Origin: Selaginella moellendorffii
Taxonomy: Eukaryota; Streptophyta; Lycopodiopsida; Selaginellales; Selaginellaceae
DNA length: 64,000 bases
Direction of reading: 5' to 3'
Assembly: GCF_000143415.4 (NCBI RefSeq)
Contig: NW_003314279.1
Location: 978,091-1,042,090, forward strand
A model generated the notes under the pieces. That model made no database searches. It was not told the DNA's origin and saw only the letters and a program-made list of their open reading frames with translations. Positions 11,346-24,266 of the stretch are shown in pieces; within the stretch, counting starts at the first letter, position 1, and every line of letters begins with the position of its first letter. Made by a program: the position numbers and the translations under genes.

Positions 11346-12526
11346 ATGACGCTAGTCTACACCATTCGGACCGTAGTTGGCATCATGGGTGAGTGATCTC
11401 GCATTTTCGCTTGTGTCCGTCTTATGCTCTGCCGCCGGTCCAGGGAATGTGATTGCTTTCGGCTTGTTCATGTCCCCCTTGTGAGTAGCAGAGTTTCTTC
11501 CTTTCGGTTTCCTTGCTCTTTTGCTCATTCTTATAACGTTTGTTTGTCAGGCCAACATTCTACAAGGTCATTCGACTGAAAGACACTGAGCAGTTCTCAG
11601 GGGTCCCCTACGTCGCTACGCTGCTTAATTGTCTCCTCTGGACCCTGTACGGCCTTCCATTCGTTACTCCAAACAGCCTTCTCGTCGTCACCATCAATGG
11701 CATCGGCACTGCTCTCGAGAGCACCTACCTGTGCGTCTACTTGTTTTACGCTCCAAATAAGCCGAGAGTGAGCTACGCTAATCCTTTTGCTCAAGCTCTC
11801 TCAGCTTTTCCTCAATTTGTTTTTCTTTTCCTTCTGGTTTCGTGACGCTTCGGTTGCTGTTTGACAGGCCAAGGTTCTCAAGATGCTCGCCGTGGTCCTC
11901 ACATTCTTCGCAGCAGTGGCTTTGATGGTAATGACAATCACACACGTCCACAAGACGCGGCAGCTCATCGTCGGCGTTTTGTGTGTGATCGTTGGTACCG
12001 CAATGTACGCATCCCCGATGTCCGTCATGGTACGTGTTGATAAGCACCACCTTCGGTTTCAAAAGCGGTTCTCACTTATCCCCTCCCTTCTCTCGCAGAA
12101 ACTCGTGATCCAGACCAAGAGCGTGAAATATATGCCTTTCCTGCTGTCCCTGACAGCCTTCCTCAACGGCTTGACCTGGACAGCGTACGCATTCCTGGGA
12201 AAGATCGACCCTTTCATTGTTGTGAGTGGATGGACGAACTCTCACATCCCATCTCTCTCGATTTTCGTTTTGATAGCTCTAAACGCCTGATGCATGACGC
12301 GACACAGGTGCCAAACGCGATTGGGACTTGCCTCGCAACAACGCAGCTCATCCTGTACGCGATCTACTCGAAGAAAGAAAAGGCTGCCATCAAGAACAAG
12401 GAGAATGGGAATGGCGCCGACGCCAAGCCGGCAAACAACCACATCGGTTTCGCGGTGAGGTGCCCCGAGGCTGTGTCAGCGGACGTGAATGTTAACGACG
12501 AGGAGCGGGTCTCCAGACAAGTTTAG
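11346..12526 (+). CDS. SWEET: SWEET sugar uniporter (MtN3/saliva family), intact
   Basis: Facilitative sugar transporter with seven membrane helices. Six exons: 11346-11388, 11444-11480, 11551-11767, 11868-12029, 12099-12221, 12308-12526; 801 nt, 266 residues. The first MtN3 repeat carries MGNVIAFGLFMSPLPTF and the conserved YVATLLNCLLWTLYGLPFV. The second carries AMYASPMSVM and SLTAFLNGLTWTAYAFLGK, with the pore-lining Asn and Trp of both repeats. The tail after the last helix (about 50 residues) is hydrophilic and rich in Asn, Lys and Asp. The exon pattern equals that of the second SWEET at 37.1 kb. Sucrose- or hexose-specific clade cannot be told by eye. Confidence 0.95.
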
Positions 12527-12762
12527 CACAGCACCTATATGTTTTGCGAGTGGGGAGTTCCGGGATAGAACGCCGTAATATCCATAGATCATTGGGAAGC
12601 TTCGAATGAACACCTTGACACTTCCACTAGTGTTTTTAGAGTTTTGGAAACATCCAACTAGATCTATCTCTGGAGAGCTTGTTCTCCTACGATGTCGAAT
12701 TTTAATGGGACTCATCGTTTAATTGTAAAGAAGAGAAAGGAAGGAAGACATACGTCAGTTGT

Positions 12763-15471
<2,709 letters not shown>

Positions 15472-16130
15472 TTTTTAAGATTCTGGAAAAAAAAATTAAA
15501 GTAAACAATGAGATGATGTGTAGAGCAAGAAGTGAGTGACACCTGACACATTGAATGCTGGGGTCAAGCCAGTGCGCCAACGCATCACACAAGGCTTTTA
15601 AACACCGCATTGCAAGCATCAATCGAGAAACGCCGCAAGGATCACGAACCGCAGCAAGAAACAAAGACCATGCCACATATATCACAGCAAGGATAAAAGA
15701 TCTAAAGTGATATCTATGAGCAGAGCAATCTATTGCCTGGATGCCAAATGGAAGATACCTCGGAGGAGCGACGGATTCCGGGCGCGGCACCACGAGATCC
15801 CGAAATATGAGCTGCTAGGTCCGCTACAAGCCAGCGCCTCGCTCCACTCGCCCGGCGCCGATCATCCACAACGCATCAAAGCCCTGGCGATGAAATGCCG
15901 TCTTCTAGGGCAAGCAAAAAGGAGTAGCATCTAGAAAAACACCCGCCACACGATGTTGGAGAGAAGAAACCAATGGCCGCCCTCCGCCAAAAAAGAAAGG
16001 TAGCAAAAACGCGAACCTAGGAAAGAGGACACTTGGCACCACTATGGTTTAGAATCAATCAAGTGTATATAACATGGTTTACTTACAAATATAATGTAGC
16101 GATTGATATTCACACAAGCAAAGAACTTCT
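15472..16130. other. Intergenic: LACS 5' flank and aspartic protease 3' flank
   Basis: No coding signal recognised. The stretch next to the LACS ATG is likely its 5' UTR and promoter; the last 100 bases beside the protease stop are AT-rich. Confidence 0.5.
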
Positions 16131-17420
16131 TTAGAGTGACTCACACTTGGCCTGGACAAACGAGAGCTCGGAGCTCCCGCGATCATACAAGATGTGGTAG
16201 CCCTGCTGCATCACATTCCCAATTATACTCACTGGGAGGCCACTCGCGGAGCCCATGGCCAGGCACACGGTGTCGCCGCTATCGTCCACCACCAAGAAAT
16301 AGTTACTCGACGGCGGCGTCATGGTCGCGCCCGCCAGCCGGATGGTCAACGCCGGGAACTTGTAGTTGCGGTTGGAGGACCGGTCGTAGCAGAGGTCCAG
16401 CCCCATGGACGACCCGTCAACCCTGGGGAGGGTCACCATTGACTCCATCCGGGAGAGCACCCGGCCGTACACCCCGGATGGCACGTACGTCAGCGTCGTC
16501 CCGGAGTCAATGATGGTCGTGCCGGGGCTGCCCATGGTCTGACCGGCGACCGCGATGCCGTTGACCGTGAGCAGGTAGTACGTCGGGTAGGTGTCGCTGG
16601 GCGGGGTGATCTTCGTTGACTGGATGCCGGTGCCGTGCAGCGCCGCCGACGGGCCGAACAGGAGAGGGGAGCTCTCCGATTGGCTGTTGATGTCCACGAG
16701 GCAGTAGGAGAACTTGCTGTCAATGGCGGCGGAGAGCTGCGAGGTCAACGACACGGGACCTTGGCCGAGCCCGACAAGCCCATCCACGCCGTCGAAGCCC
16801 GAGTTGACCATGCCACATCCGACGGCGAAGGACGGGAACTTCTGGCTGCCGTCACTTGTCGTGCCCAGGGAGATGGTGTCGCGCGCGAACTCGCCCTCCG
16901 TCTCGCCGCTGCCATACTCGTACGAGTAGCTGCAGGTGCTGGAGCCGGGCTCGCAGGATCCGGGGAGCTCCGCGCAGAGCTGCGAGGAGCAATCCATCTC
17001 GCGGAAGGTGGACGACTGGCGGGGATCGAAGATGGTGCCGCCCGAGCAGCCCGTGCACGGCTCGGATTGCACCCACACCAGATCGCTGCCCGTGTCCGCG
17101 ATGGCGCGGAACCTCTTGCCCGGCGTGCCCACCGAGATGTCCATCACGTAGCCCCCGCCGTCCGGGTGGAGTGGCGATTCCACGTCCGTGGTGCCGGCCA
17201 TCGACGACCACGAAGACGAATTCGCCCGCGCTGCCATCCATCTCACTCGCGCGTGGCTCTTGGCCACCAGCGCGCGGATCGCCTCGCTCCTCTTGACGCC
17301 CTTGCGCCGCATGGCCTCCTTGGCGGGATGGATGAGATTCACCCGGAAGCCTTGAGCGATGAGCGACGAGTCCAGGAGCAGCATTGCCAGCAGCGGCAGC
17401 GCGATCGAGCGAAAGCCCAT
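16131..17420 (-). CDS. Nepenthesin-like (A1) aspartic protease, secreted, intronless
   Basis: Pepsin-fold endopeptidase of 429 residues in one exon from ATG 17420. A signal peptide (MGFRSIALPLLAMLLLDSSLIAQG) leads into a basic propeptide (HPAKEAMRRKGVKRSEAI). The first catalytic Asp is in ADTGSDLVWVQ and the second in IIDSGTTLTYVP. Between them a Cys-rich nepenthesin-type insert is present (SEPCTGCSGG, CSSQLCAELPGSCEPGSSTC). The flap Tyr lies in YSYEYGSGE. Plants use this group in cell-wall, defence and seed functions, so the substrate is open. The frame is open 23 codons upstream of the chosen ATG, but those codons lack signal-peptide character. Confidence 0.94.
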   Translation of the reverse strand: MGFRSIALPLLAMLLLDSSLIAQGFRVNLIHPAKEAMRRKGVKRSEAIRALVAKSHARVRWMAARANSSSWSSMAGTTDVESPLHPDGGGYVMDISVGTPGKRFRAIADTGSDLVWVQSEPCTGCSGGTIFDPRQSSTFREMDCSSQLCAELPGSCEPGSSTCSYSYEYGSGETEGEFARDTISLGTTSDGSQKFPSFAVGCGMVNSGFDGVDGLVGLGQGPVSLTSQLSAAIDSKFSYCLVDINSQSESSPLLFGPSAALHGTGIQSTKITPPSDTYPTYYLLTVNGIAVAGQTMGSPGTTIIDSGTTLTYVPSGVYGRVLSRMESMVTLPRVDGSSMGLDLCYDRSSNRNYKFPALTIRLAGATMTPPSSNYFLVVDDSGDTVCLAMGSASGLPVSIIGNVMQQGYHILYDRGSSELSFVQAKCESL

Positions 17421-17789
17421 TGTCGAGAAAAGTAGGAAGGAAAAGTATGAGCTCTCGCTGCGTTGCTTTTCTCGCCACCCAACAATCAAAGAGGCCCCGA
17501 GCGACTTAAAAAGGAGCCGCCTCCCCGAGCAAGCCGCCCGCTTTCAGGGTGCGTGACCCGAAAGAAGATGACTGCGTAGGTAATCTTTTCTCTTCCCCAA
17601 CTGCGAGCATCAACGTATCGATCGCCCTGTCCACCTTTCGCTCTCCTTCTCGGGCTATTTCCGCGATCACGCTATCGCGAGGAATCCTCGGTGACGTATT
17701 TTCAGTTCCTGGCCAATTATTGAGTCTTAGAACATGACAAAAGTGGAAAACCAACAAGAAAAAGAGAAGAAGTTTTTCTATCTTACCTC

Positions 17790-18290
17790 CTCTCAGCATC
17801 GAGACTCCTCTCCACCCAGTCGCTATTCTGTCCGGAATGCTTGCTTTGAAAGATTCCATGTCGTAGCCACACCAGTGGAATTTGCAAGTCCGATCATCAG
17901 CCAGAGGCATAGCGCCGAGCGGTATGTCGGGAAGAGCATCCCAGCCGAAGGAGAGCTCGTCCGGCTTGCTCTGATCCCACGATGGCATCATCTCGAAGAG
18001 ATCCACTGCTGCGTTGGAGTTTCTGTTGAGAGGGAGCTTGGTGCGAGCATCGAGATGATGTCACGAGCCGGCATGTCGTCGACGCGCGAGAGATGCAAGC
18101 CGCGAGTATCGAGTTGCAGCACCGTTGGCTCCAAGTGGCGTCTTTCAGAGAGCCCTTGCGTGTTGGCTGATCGAAGCATCTGGCGAGAGCGAAGCTGGAG
18201 AGTACAAGCGACGGCCTTCGTGTTCTTGGCGATGATCGCGTCAAACAACACCAAACGGTTTTTCTGAGATCTCAGGACGTCCAGATATTC
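17790..18290 (-). pseudogene. Truncated copy of the PPR gene found at 20849-21841
   Basis: The stretch matches the PPR gene 3 kb to the right in order and orientation. Examples are the 3' end beside the TCTTACCTCCT sequence, ESFKASIPD, KPDELSFGWD for KPDELSFVSL, ARDIISMLA for ARDIVSWSS, and DAIIAKNT near its N-terminal part. Internal deletions remove whole repeats and shift the frame; the start region is lost. It cannot make a PPR protein. It follows the protease gene just as the intact PPR copy follows a protease remnant. Confidence 0.8.
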
Positions 18291-18559
18291 CTGGCCATTC
18301 TGAAAGATGATAAACCTCAAATTCTGAGAAGGTTCTTGCGGCCGCCCTAGGATCATAGAATCCTTCGATGTGTCGAACCAAGCTGGTTGTAGTCGACCAC
18401 TACAAAATCCAAGATAAACTAAAAATGTGAATGCTATAGCAAGTGATGAACGTGTGTGTGGTTGGGGCCAAAGTCTTTTGGCATTCTCTAAGATGTGAAG
18501 TCCTGCCTCAGAGAGCCTATTCCAAGGATATGATACTGCTTCCAGAGCTGGAGTCAAAG

Positions 18560-18910
18560 AGAGTGTAGACTATTGGCAAGCCATTACCAAAGTCGACATT
18601 GCCAGAGCATAAAACAGATAATTTTTACTATTTTTTACCAAAGTTTGTATCATTGCCAAAGTATTTTAAATGTTTTAACCTGAAAAAATTAATATAGTTC
18701 ATGTGTTTTTTTTTCCTTATTAAAAGTTAGAAGTATCCATGTAATCATAGCTAATCATTTAGAAAGTGAAATAAAAATTTATTATGCGTCAAACAATGAT
18801 GATATTGTCTTTACATAATAATGAAAATTTATCTTGGGAGTTCACATCTCATTATTTTCTTCATACTTTATTTTAGTGTGCTATACATAAAGATAATGTT
18901 TGGGTAGACT
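18560..18910. other. AT-rich intergenic DNA
   Basis: Strongly AT-rich sequence with no frame or motif recognised. It leads into the inverted-repeat element. Confidence 0.5.
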
Positions 18911-19258
18911 TTGAATGCTTATGATTTTAGATTTGATACACAGTTAAATAAAATAGAAATTGGTGTTTACAGTGAAGGAATATTAAAATATAAGATGCAT
19001 TAAAATTAGATCATTTTGTATAATAATACCTTTGACTTGATTTGGAATGTTATATTTCACATAATAAAATCTTTTTGATATCTCTCTAATATATAAAGAG
19101 ATTTGTTGTTTGTGTATCAACTGAGGGTTGGGGGTGGCTACTCAATATCTCCCAAGCATCAAATGGGGTAGTGGCATTCTAAATTATATATGAATTATTC
19201 ACTGTGGGACTGTAGTATTGGCAATAAAATGATGGTTTATACAATAAGATGATTAATA

Positions 19259-19325
<67 letters not shown>

Positions 19326-19705
19326 TTTTAAATAGGGTGTACCAACAAAAACTACTAGAATAGCCATCTCTACATCCATTCCAAAAGTAATTTTCAAATT
19401 TTCAAATTTACTACTTAAAAGAAAAATTAACTATTAGTGTCGTTGACTCCAATTCTATCTTTGATGCTTGGGGGATATCCCAACGCTCAGTTCATACACA
19501 AACAACAAATCTCTTTACATATCAGAGAGATAAAAATGGATTTTATTATATGAGAAAATATAAAATTCCAAATCAAACCAAAGATACTATTATATAAAAT
19601 TTATCTAATTTTAATGTCTTATTTTAAATATTCGTTCACTGACTTTCTATTTTACTTAAACATGCATATCATATCTAAAATCATAAGCATCCCAAAGATT
19701 TGAAG
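18911..19705. mobile_element. Foldback-type element with about 250-bp terminal inverted repeats
   Basis: The left arm (about 18911-19163) and the reverse complement of the right arm (about 19461-19705) align along their whole length. Shared pieces include GCTTATGATTTTAGAT at the outer end, CATTAAAATTAGAT in the middle, AAAGAGATTTGTTGTTTG near the inner end and CCCAAGCATC at the inner junction. The arms differ by substitutions and small indels, so the copy is not new. The roughly 300-bp centre has no coding capacity and contains a long AT microsatellite. A palindrome of this kind is either a MITE or foldback element or an inverted duplication; no clear target-site duplication was fixed. Confidence 0.75.
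19261..19323. repeat. (AT)n microsatellite in the centre of the inverted repeat
   Basis: About 31 perfect AT units, itself self-complementary, sitting in the loop of the palindrome. Confidence 0.95.
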
Positions 19706-20450
19706 ACTCTTGGATGAACACTCCAGCCCCATGAGTTCTATTGCAATGGAGAAACATTACCTACACCATGTAGCATGTCAAGAATGTCAGGATGCTTCTT
19801 TGGCAGGATTAAGCCAATGAGTCCAAGAAAAACAACAATACCTATTTCTGGTCGTGAGGACCTATGAAGGGCATCCTATAGTGTGGAGTTAAGGGCTTGT
19901 GGCATGAAGTCACGGAGGCTTATTGTTGACTTGCAAGATCATAGGTGTTGCCATTGCTGGAGGAAGAGTGGGAGGGTGGTTCTTCGTCCCGTTGCAGTTG
20001 GTACATGTTATGTCTTCAGCACATTGATAGCAAATATAGTTCTCTCAGGGTAACCAACTCCCTCCCAATTACCAGAAGATGATGTTACCTTATGCTATGT
20101 CATCCCATAGATAGGTCAGCAAATAGCACTGGAATTTAACCCTTTGAAGCCACCACTTGAGTGACTCAAGATCCATCCCTAGGTTTGTGCATATTAAATC
20201 AAGGACATTATATTGTGTTTTTCATACTTACGAGAGCACATTTGGTAATCCAGCCCCCAAACCTATGTGAGGACAGTGATAACCTTGGTGTGATAGTATT
20301 GTCGACGTGCATGCTTGAGATCACTCTGGAGGGCTGCTTGAATGCATATTCTGTTGTCCCTTTACCTATATGGCTTAAAGGGTTCCGCTTAGATCGCAAA
20401 TAACTTCGAGAAAATAGAATTCACCATCCAGTCTCGAGTGAAATCTTCAT
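19706..20450. other. Intergenic DNA without recognised genes
   Basis: Moderately AT-rich. Short open frames exist at 20161-20403 but no motif is recognised. It may hold old transposon debris. Confidence 0.4.
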
Positions 20451-20460
20451 CAAGTGCTTG

Positions 20461-20745
20461 TTAAAAAATCGGGCAGAGCGAGACACAACTTGCCACACGC
20501 TTCAGCTGTGAGACCCCAGGCATCTGTTTGTGTAGGCGGTCATTCGCTGCGAAAATCTGCTGAATGCGTGGGCCTGGGAAGTGGCTGGGCCTCCTACGTG
20601 TTGGGTGTAGATAGTAATCTCCGTGCTGTTTCAACAGCACAAAGATGGGCTTAACAGGCTTTTTGAAAGCTTTATGAGGTGCTGTTCGAAGCAGCATTGC
20701 TAGCAACAGTAGCAAGATTGAGCAAAAGTCCATTGTCGAGAAAAG
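20461..20745 (-). pseudogene. Remnant of aspartic protease 5' end
   Basis: The sequence around 20690-20745 matches the protease start region at 17377-17432, including the identical CCATTGTCGAGAAAAGTA at the start codon. The encoded signal peptide (MDFCSILLLLLAMLLRTA) parallels MGFRSIALPLLAMLLLDS. After about 20 residues similarity to the protease stops, and the frame then reads as unrelated sequence. The catalytic region is absent. Confidence 0.75.
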
Positions 20746-20848
20746 TATATTTTCTCTTCCCCAACTACACCTTCGCTCTCTCTCTTTCAGCGATCTCGGT
20801 GACGTGAATTACAAAAGTGGAAAAATAAAAGAAAGATTTTTTTCTATC

Positions 20849-21841
20849 TTACCTCCTTCCAGCTTCGAGGATTCTCTCCACCCAGTCGCTACTCTCGTCC
20901 GGAATGCTCGCTTTGAAAGGCTCCATGTCGTTTTTCCTCCTGTAGCCACACCGGTGGAACAAGTCCGCCATGCAGCCGTAGTGGAGCTTGACTGGAGCGA
21001 TGTGGTAGTCGCGGATCATCAGCCACAGGCAGCGCCGAGCGGTGTCTCTGGACGAGCATCCCAGCAGGAGTGAGACGAAGGAGAGCTCGTCCGGCTTGCT
21101 TCCATCCAGATCCATCACCCTCCTCAGCTCCATTGCGGTCTTGAAATCTCCCGCGTGACTGTAAGTCGCGAAGATGATGTTCCAGGCCGGGACGTCTCGG
21201 CACGGCATCGAGTTGAAGAGCGCGATCGCCTTGTCGACGTTTCCAGCCCGTGCATGGGCTGCGAGGAGCGCAGTCCACGACACCTGATCCCGCGACGGCA
21301 TTCTCTCGAAGAGATCTGCTGCGCTGTTGAGCGAGCTTGCTGCGAGCATCGAGCTCCAAGAGACGATGTCACGAGCCGGCATCTTGTCGAAGAGTTGCTT
21401 CGCGCGCGAGAGATGCCCGTTCTGGGCATAAGCCGCGAGCATCGAGTTCCAGCACCCTTGGCTCTTGGCACCGCTTTCGAATTTATTCTTGGCGTCCTCC
21501 AGAGAGCCCTTGCGTGTTGGCTGATCGAAGCATCTGGTGAGAGCGAAGCTGGAGAGCACAAGCAACCAGGAGTTGGTGTTCTTGGCGATGATCGCGTCAA
21601 ACACCCGCAGGGAACATTTCAGGCAGCCTCGTTTCCCAAACGCGCGAATCAGATAGTTGCCAAAGTCTGTGTCTCTTAGCTTTGGCTCGATCCTTGCAAT
21701 CCGGCTCCAAACGTTTTCCAGCTGCGGCAAGCTTGTTGAAGATCTGACGAGCTCTTTCCATTCCTCCACGTCCAAAACATACCTGAGAGACAAGTGCTTA
21801 AGGCCAGTCAGGACGTCCAGGTCGCCCAAAATATTTGTCAT
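20849..21841 (-). CDS. Pentatricopeptide repeat protein, PLS type, short
   Basis: A 330-residue open frame from ATG 21841. PPR proteins bind organellar RNA one base per repeat. Repeats begin near residue 65. Typical PLS motifs are visible: CWNSMLAAYAQNGHLSRAKQLFDKMPARDIVSW, then SWTALLAAHARAGNVDKAIALFNSMP and AWNIIFATYSHAGDFKTAMELRRVM, each listed here as parts of about 31-35 residues. A degenerate C-terminal part resembles the beginning of an E-like region. No DYW domain and no clear transit peptide are seen. The stop codon TAA lies inside a perfect donor-like AGGTAAG, so a further exon may once have followed. It could be a working short PPR or a truncated one. Confidence 0.75.
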   Translation of the reverse strand: MTNILGDLDVLTGLKHLSLRYVLDVEEWKELVRSSTSLPQLENVWSRIARIEPKLRDTDFGNYLIRAFGKRGCLKCSLRVFDAIIAKNTNSWLLVLSSFALTRCFDQPTRKGSLEDAKNKFESGAKSQGCWNSMLAAYAQNGHLSRAKQLFDKMPARDIVSWSSMLAASSLNSAADLFERMPSRDQVSWTALLAAHARAGNVDKAIALFNSMPCRDVPAWNIIFATYSHAGDFKTAMELRRVMDLDGSKPDELSFVSLLLGCSSRDTARRCLWLMIRDYHIAPVKLHYGCMADLFHRCGYRRKNDMEPFKASIPDESSDWVERILEAGRR

Positions 21842-21949
21842 CTTTCCGGGTCATTCTCCTCACACTGGACTTCTACCTGTTCGTCGACTGAAATAGCCTC
21901 CGAGAAACGAGCTTTTATAGAAAATTCTTGTGAGTTCAAAATATTCCAC

Positions 21950-22075
21950 ATTTAAAAAGATAATGTTTCGGATGCTTATAATAATAGCAAATGTCAAATA
22001 GAAATTGGTATTGAATATTAGAGAAGATGCCAATTTAATCTCAAAATAAAATTTATATATGAGAATATAGAAACA
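21950..22075. repeat. Partial copy of one foldback-element arm
   Basis: About 120 bases echo the outer part of the inverted-repeat arms at 18.9 and 19.7 kb: AGATAATGTTT, then GGATGCTTATAATAATAG and AATAGAAATTGGT. It is diverged and has no partner arm nearby. Confidence 0.5.
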
Positions 22076-22123
22076 AAAAACGGGGAAAGAGGATATATCT
22101 TACCACCAAAGAACTTCTCAAGC

Positions 22124-23663
22124 CTAGAACTCGTCATCTGTGCTGTTTTCTACTTGTTCATTACCATTGTGGTCAGACTCGTCGTCTGAAATAACCTCCG
22201 AGACGTCCTGGAGAAGCTGTTTATGATCACAGCAGACGAAAAATATAAAATCCTAGCTACCTTTGAAGGTGAGTGGCGAGCCTGGTTAAAGTTGAAAGAG
22301 GTCTCTTGTGGATTGGCAACAGTGTTCCCCGTCTCAGCTATTAGTGCAAAAGAGAGCTTTGAGTCGCTCCAAGAGAGCTTGCTTAGTTCCACATTATCCT
22401 TGTTATTTCCACTCACTTCCTCTCCTCGAAGGATTTGTAAGTTCTGTAGCAAGCCGAAGTAAGAATAAGACAATCGAAACCTTGACACTTATCACCTCGT
22501 CTTGCAATTGTTGTTGGAGACGCTTCATCATAGCAAACGATTCTTGTAGTTTTTCCTGCTCTTCTTGATTGTGTGTTTCTAGTTGACTCTCTAGCCATCG
22601 TAGATTGTGGAATTTCTCGAGATAAACACCAAAAAGGCGCTGGAGCTCACTTTGGAGCACTTCGTACTCGTCAAGATATGCTGGCCTGTTCATAAAACGC
22701 AAACACAATGAGAGCTCTCCAAAAGGTTTCAATGTTATCGATACCTGACGTTTTCAAGCACTGATAGGCGCTTTTTGCACCGCTCAAGCTCCACTTTTCG
22801 TTTCTCATGTGTTATACTCAGTGATTTTTCATCCTTTTCGCAGCTATGCTGTTGCTGCTCAACCGAAGAAACTGTTTGCAGCAAACTGTCAGTGCCTTCT
22901 CTAACCAAATTCTCAATCTGCTCAATGTCAGTGTTTGTCGAAGCAGCCATGTTTCGCTCTCCCTATCGCAGCATCAATCCCAAAAGTTACAAAAGCAAAA
23001 CCACAAGTTTATATCTACCTGAAGCTGCATTTCGGTCGCCAAATCGTCGTATAGCGTTGCTCCAGCCTTGATGATCTCTAGAACAAGTGATCGAGCTGCT
23101 TTCACATCAAATGCCCGTTTGAAGAGTGTTGTCTCTGGCAACTGCATAACCCAATGGAGAAAACATCACGAGGAAAAGAAAAACAAAATTCTCACACACC
23201 TTTTCAGAAGAAGCTGATGCAATGGCTTGTTCAAGCAATGTGGAAACTTGAAGGAGCTCGGCCGTAGCATTGCTATCAGCCATATATAAACTTCGCAAAT
23301 TCAGCTTCATCCTGGTCTTGAGAAACTAAGATCCATCAAAACAAAAAACTTAGAAAAGAACTTGGAAAGGAAAGAGAGAGAAATAATCGGATTTTACTCC
23401 TTTAATCGATCGAGCAGTGACGATGAATCACCATGAACCGGCCAGCAGACTTGAGAAATGCGATTCGACCCTCTTCCGTCGAAACGTCGCCGTGGAGCTG
23501 GACTTCAGGATCATACCTACAAATTCTATCTTCCAAGAATCCAAAGATTGCCAGATTATTACCTCGGAAGAAGCCAGCGCATACAGCTCGCCACTGTATC
23601 GAAATGTGGAGTCCGGAAGCTCTCCATTGACAGGCCATCGCCCGGATATCCCAGCGATTTCAT
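22124..23663 (-). CDS. CLUAP1: Clusterin-associated protein 1 / IFT38 (CLUAP1, DYF-3, qilin)
   Basis: Intraflagellar transport complex B subunit needed to build cilia. Eight exons, phase-consistent: about 23756-23563, 23516-23432, 23325-23200, 23141-23019, 22962-22745, 22685-22496, 22443-22417, 22216-22124. The first in-frame ATG is 23663, giving 320 residues; the frame is open to 23756 without an ATG, so an upstream exon may supply a longer start. It follows the animal protein throughout: MKSLGYPGDGLSMESFRTP, then RYDPEVQLHGDVSTEEGR, KRKVELERCKKRLSVLENVR, PAYLDEYEVLQSEL, YLEKFHNLRWLESQLE, and an acidic tail ending in DDEF. The middle is coiled coil. Seed plants with non-motile sperm lack such genes, so it points to flagellated sperm. 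An unfinished copy lies at 36 kb. Confidence 0.93.
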
Positions 23664-23879
23664 GGATTCGATGAATTCTGGAGCTCGAAAGAGAGATTTA
23701 GAAGATTTCTCTCGAGAAAGAAGAAGATCGTACTTCGTATCAGGGCGTGAGAACAAGAAGGCACTGTCGCCATCGCCATCGCCATCGCTAGCCCTAAAAC
23801 TTTGCCGCGCTCCACATCCAACGGCCCAAGATCCAACGGTGGGGATCCGCTCGCGGCGTCGATCGATCGCGTCACGTAA

Positions 23880-23995
23880 TAATTTATTCTTTCTCTGTGA
23901 TCTGCTATGGATCTCGCCGATCTTGATTGCGGAGAGCGCTTCCCACAGGAAGTGTAATCGCTTTCGGCCATAAGATCCTCACTTTCTTGATAGGC
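23880..23995 (+). pseudogene. SWEET exon-2 remnant (forward)
   Basis: Matches 37180-37285 of the intact SWEET gene: GATCTCGCCGATC..., the acceptor, exon 2 (GGAAGTGTAATCGCTTTCGG) and the start of intron 2 (AAGATCCTCACTTTCTTGAT). The exon 2 end is broken (GGCCATAAG in place of a coding end plus donor). Exon 1 with its ATG is not seen in the expected place. Confidence 0.8.
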
Positions 23996-24130
23996 CGTAG
24001 AACACCCAGAGCAAGCAGTTGAAAAGCGTCGCGACATAAGGGCTCGAGAAGTCACCCGTAGTGTGGTTCTTGACGATCTTATGGAAGGTTGGCCTGTCAA
24101 GCCCGTCAAAAGCGTCTAGTAGAAATTTCA
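23996..24130 (-). pseudogene. SWEET exon-3 remnant (inverted)
   Basis: Reads on the minus strand as PTFHKIVKNHTTGDF, then SSPYVATLFNCLLWVFYGL, i.e. the start of SWEET exon 3 with its acceptor, as at 37350-37460. It is inverted relative to the exon-2 remnant only a base or two away and stops where the exon would continue. The gene is therefore scrambled, not just truncated. Confidence 0.85.
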
Positions 24131-24266
24131 ATATATGGACATTTTGGATATTTTTTGTCATTTTTTTTCATAATCAACTTGCTTTCCAAGTCAAACTTTG
24201 TAACAAAGCCAAAGTGATGTTTTAAGTGAAGGATTCTCCAAGCAACCAGATCGTCCAAGAAACTCC

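Noticed and set aside
16635-17435. 266-codon plus-strand frame opposite the aspartic protease
   Set aside because: GC-rich antisense shadow of a well-supported protease gene.
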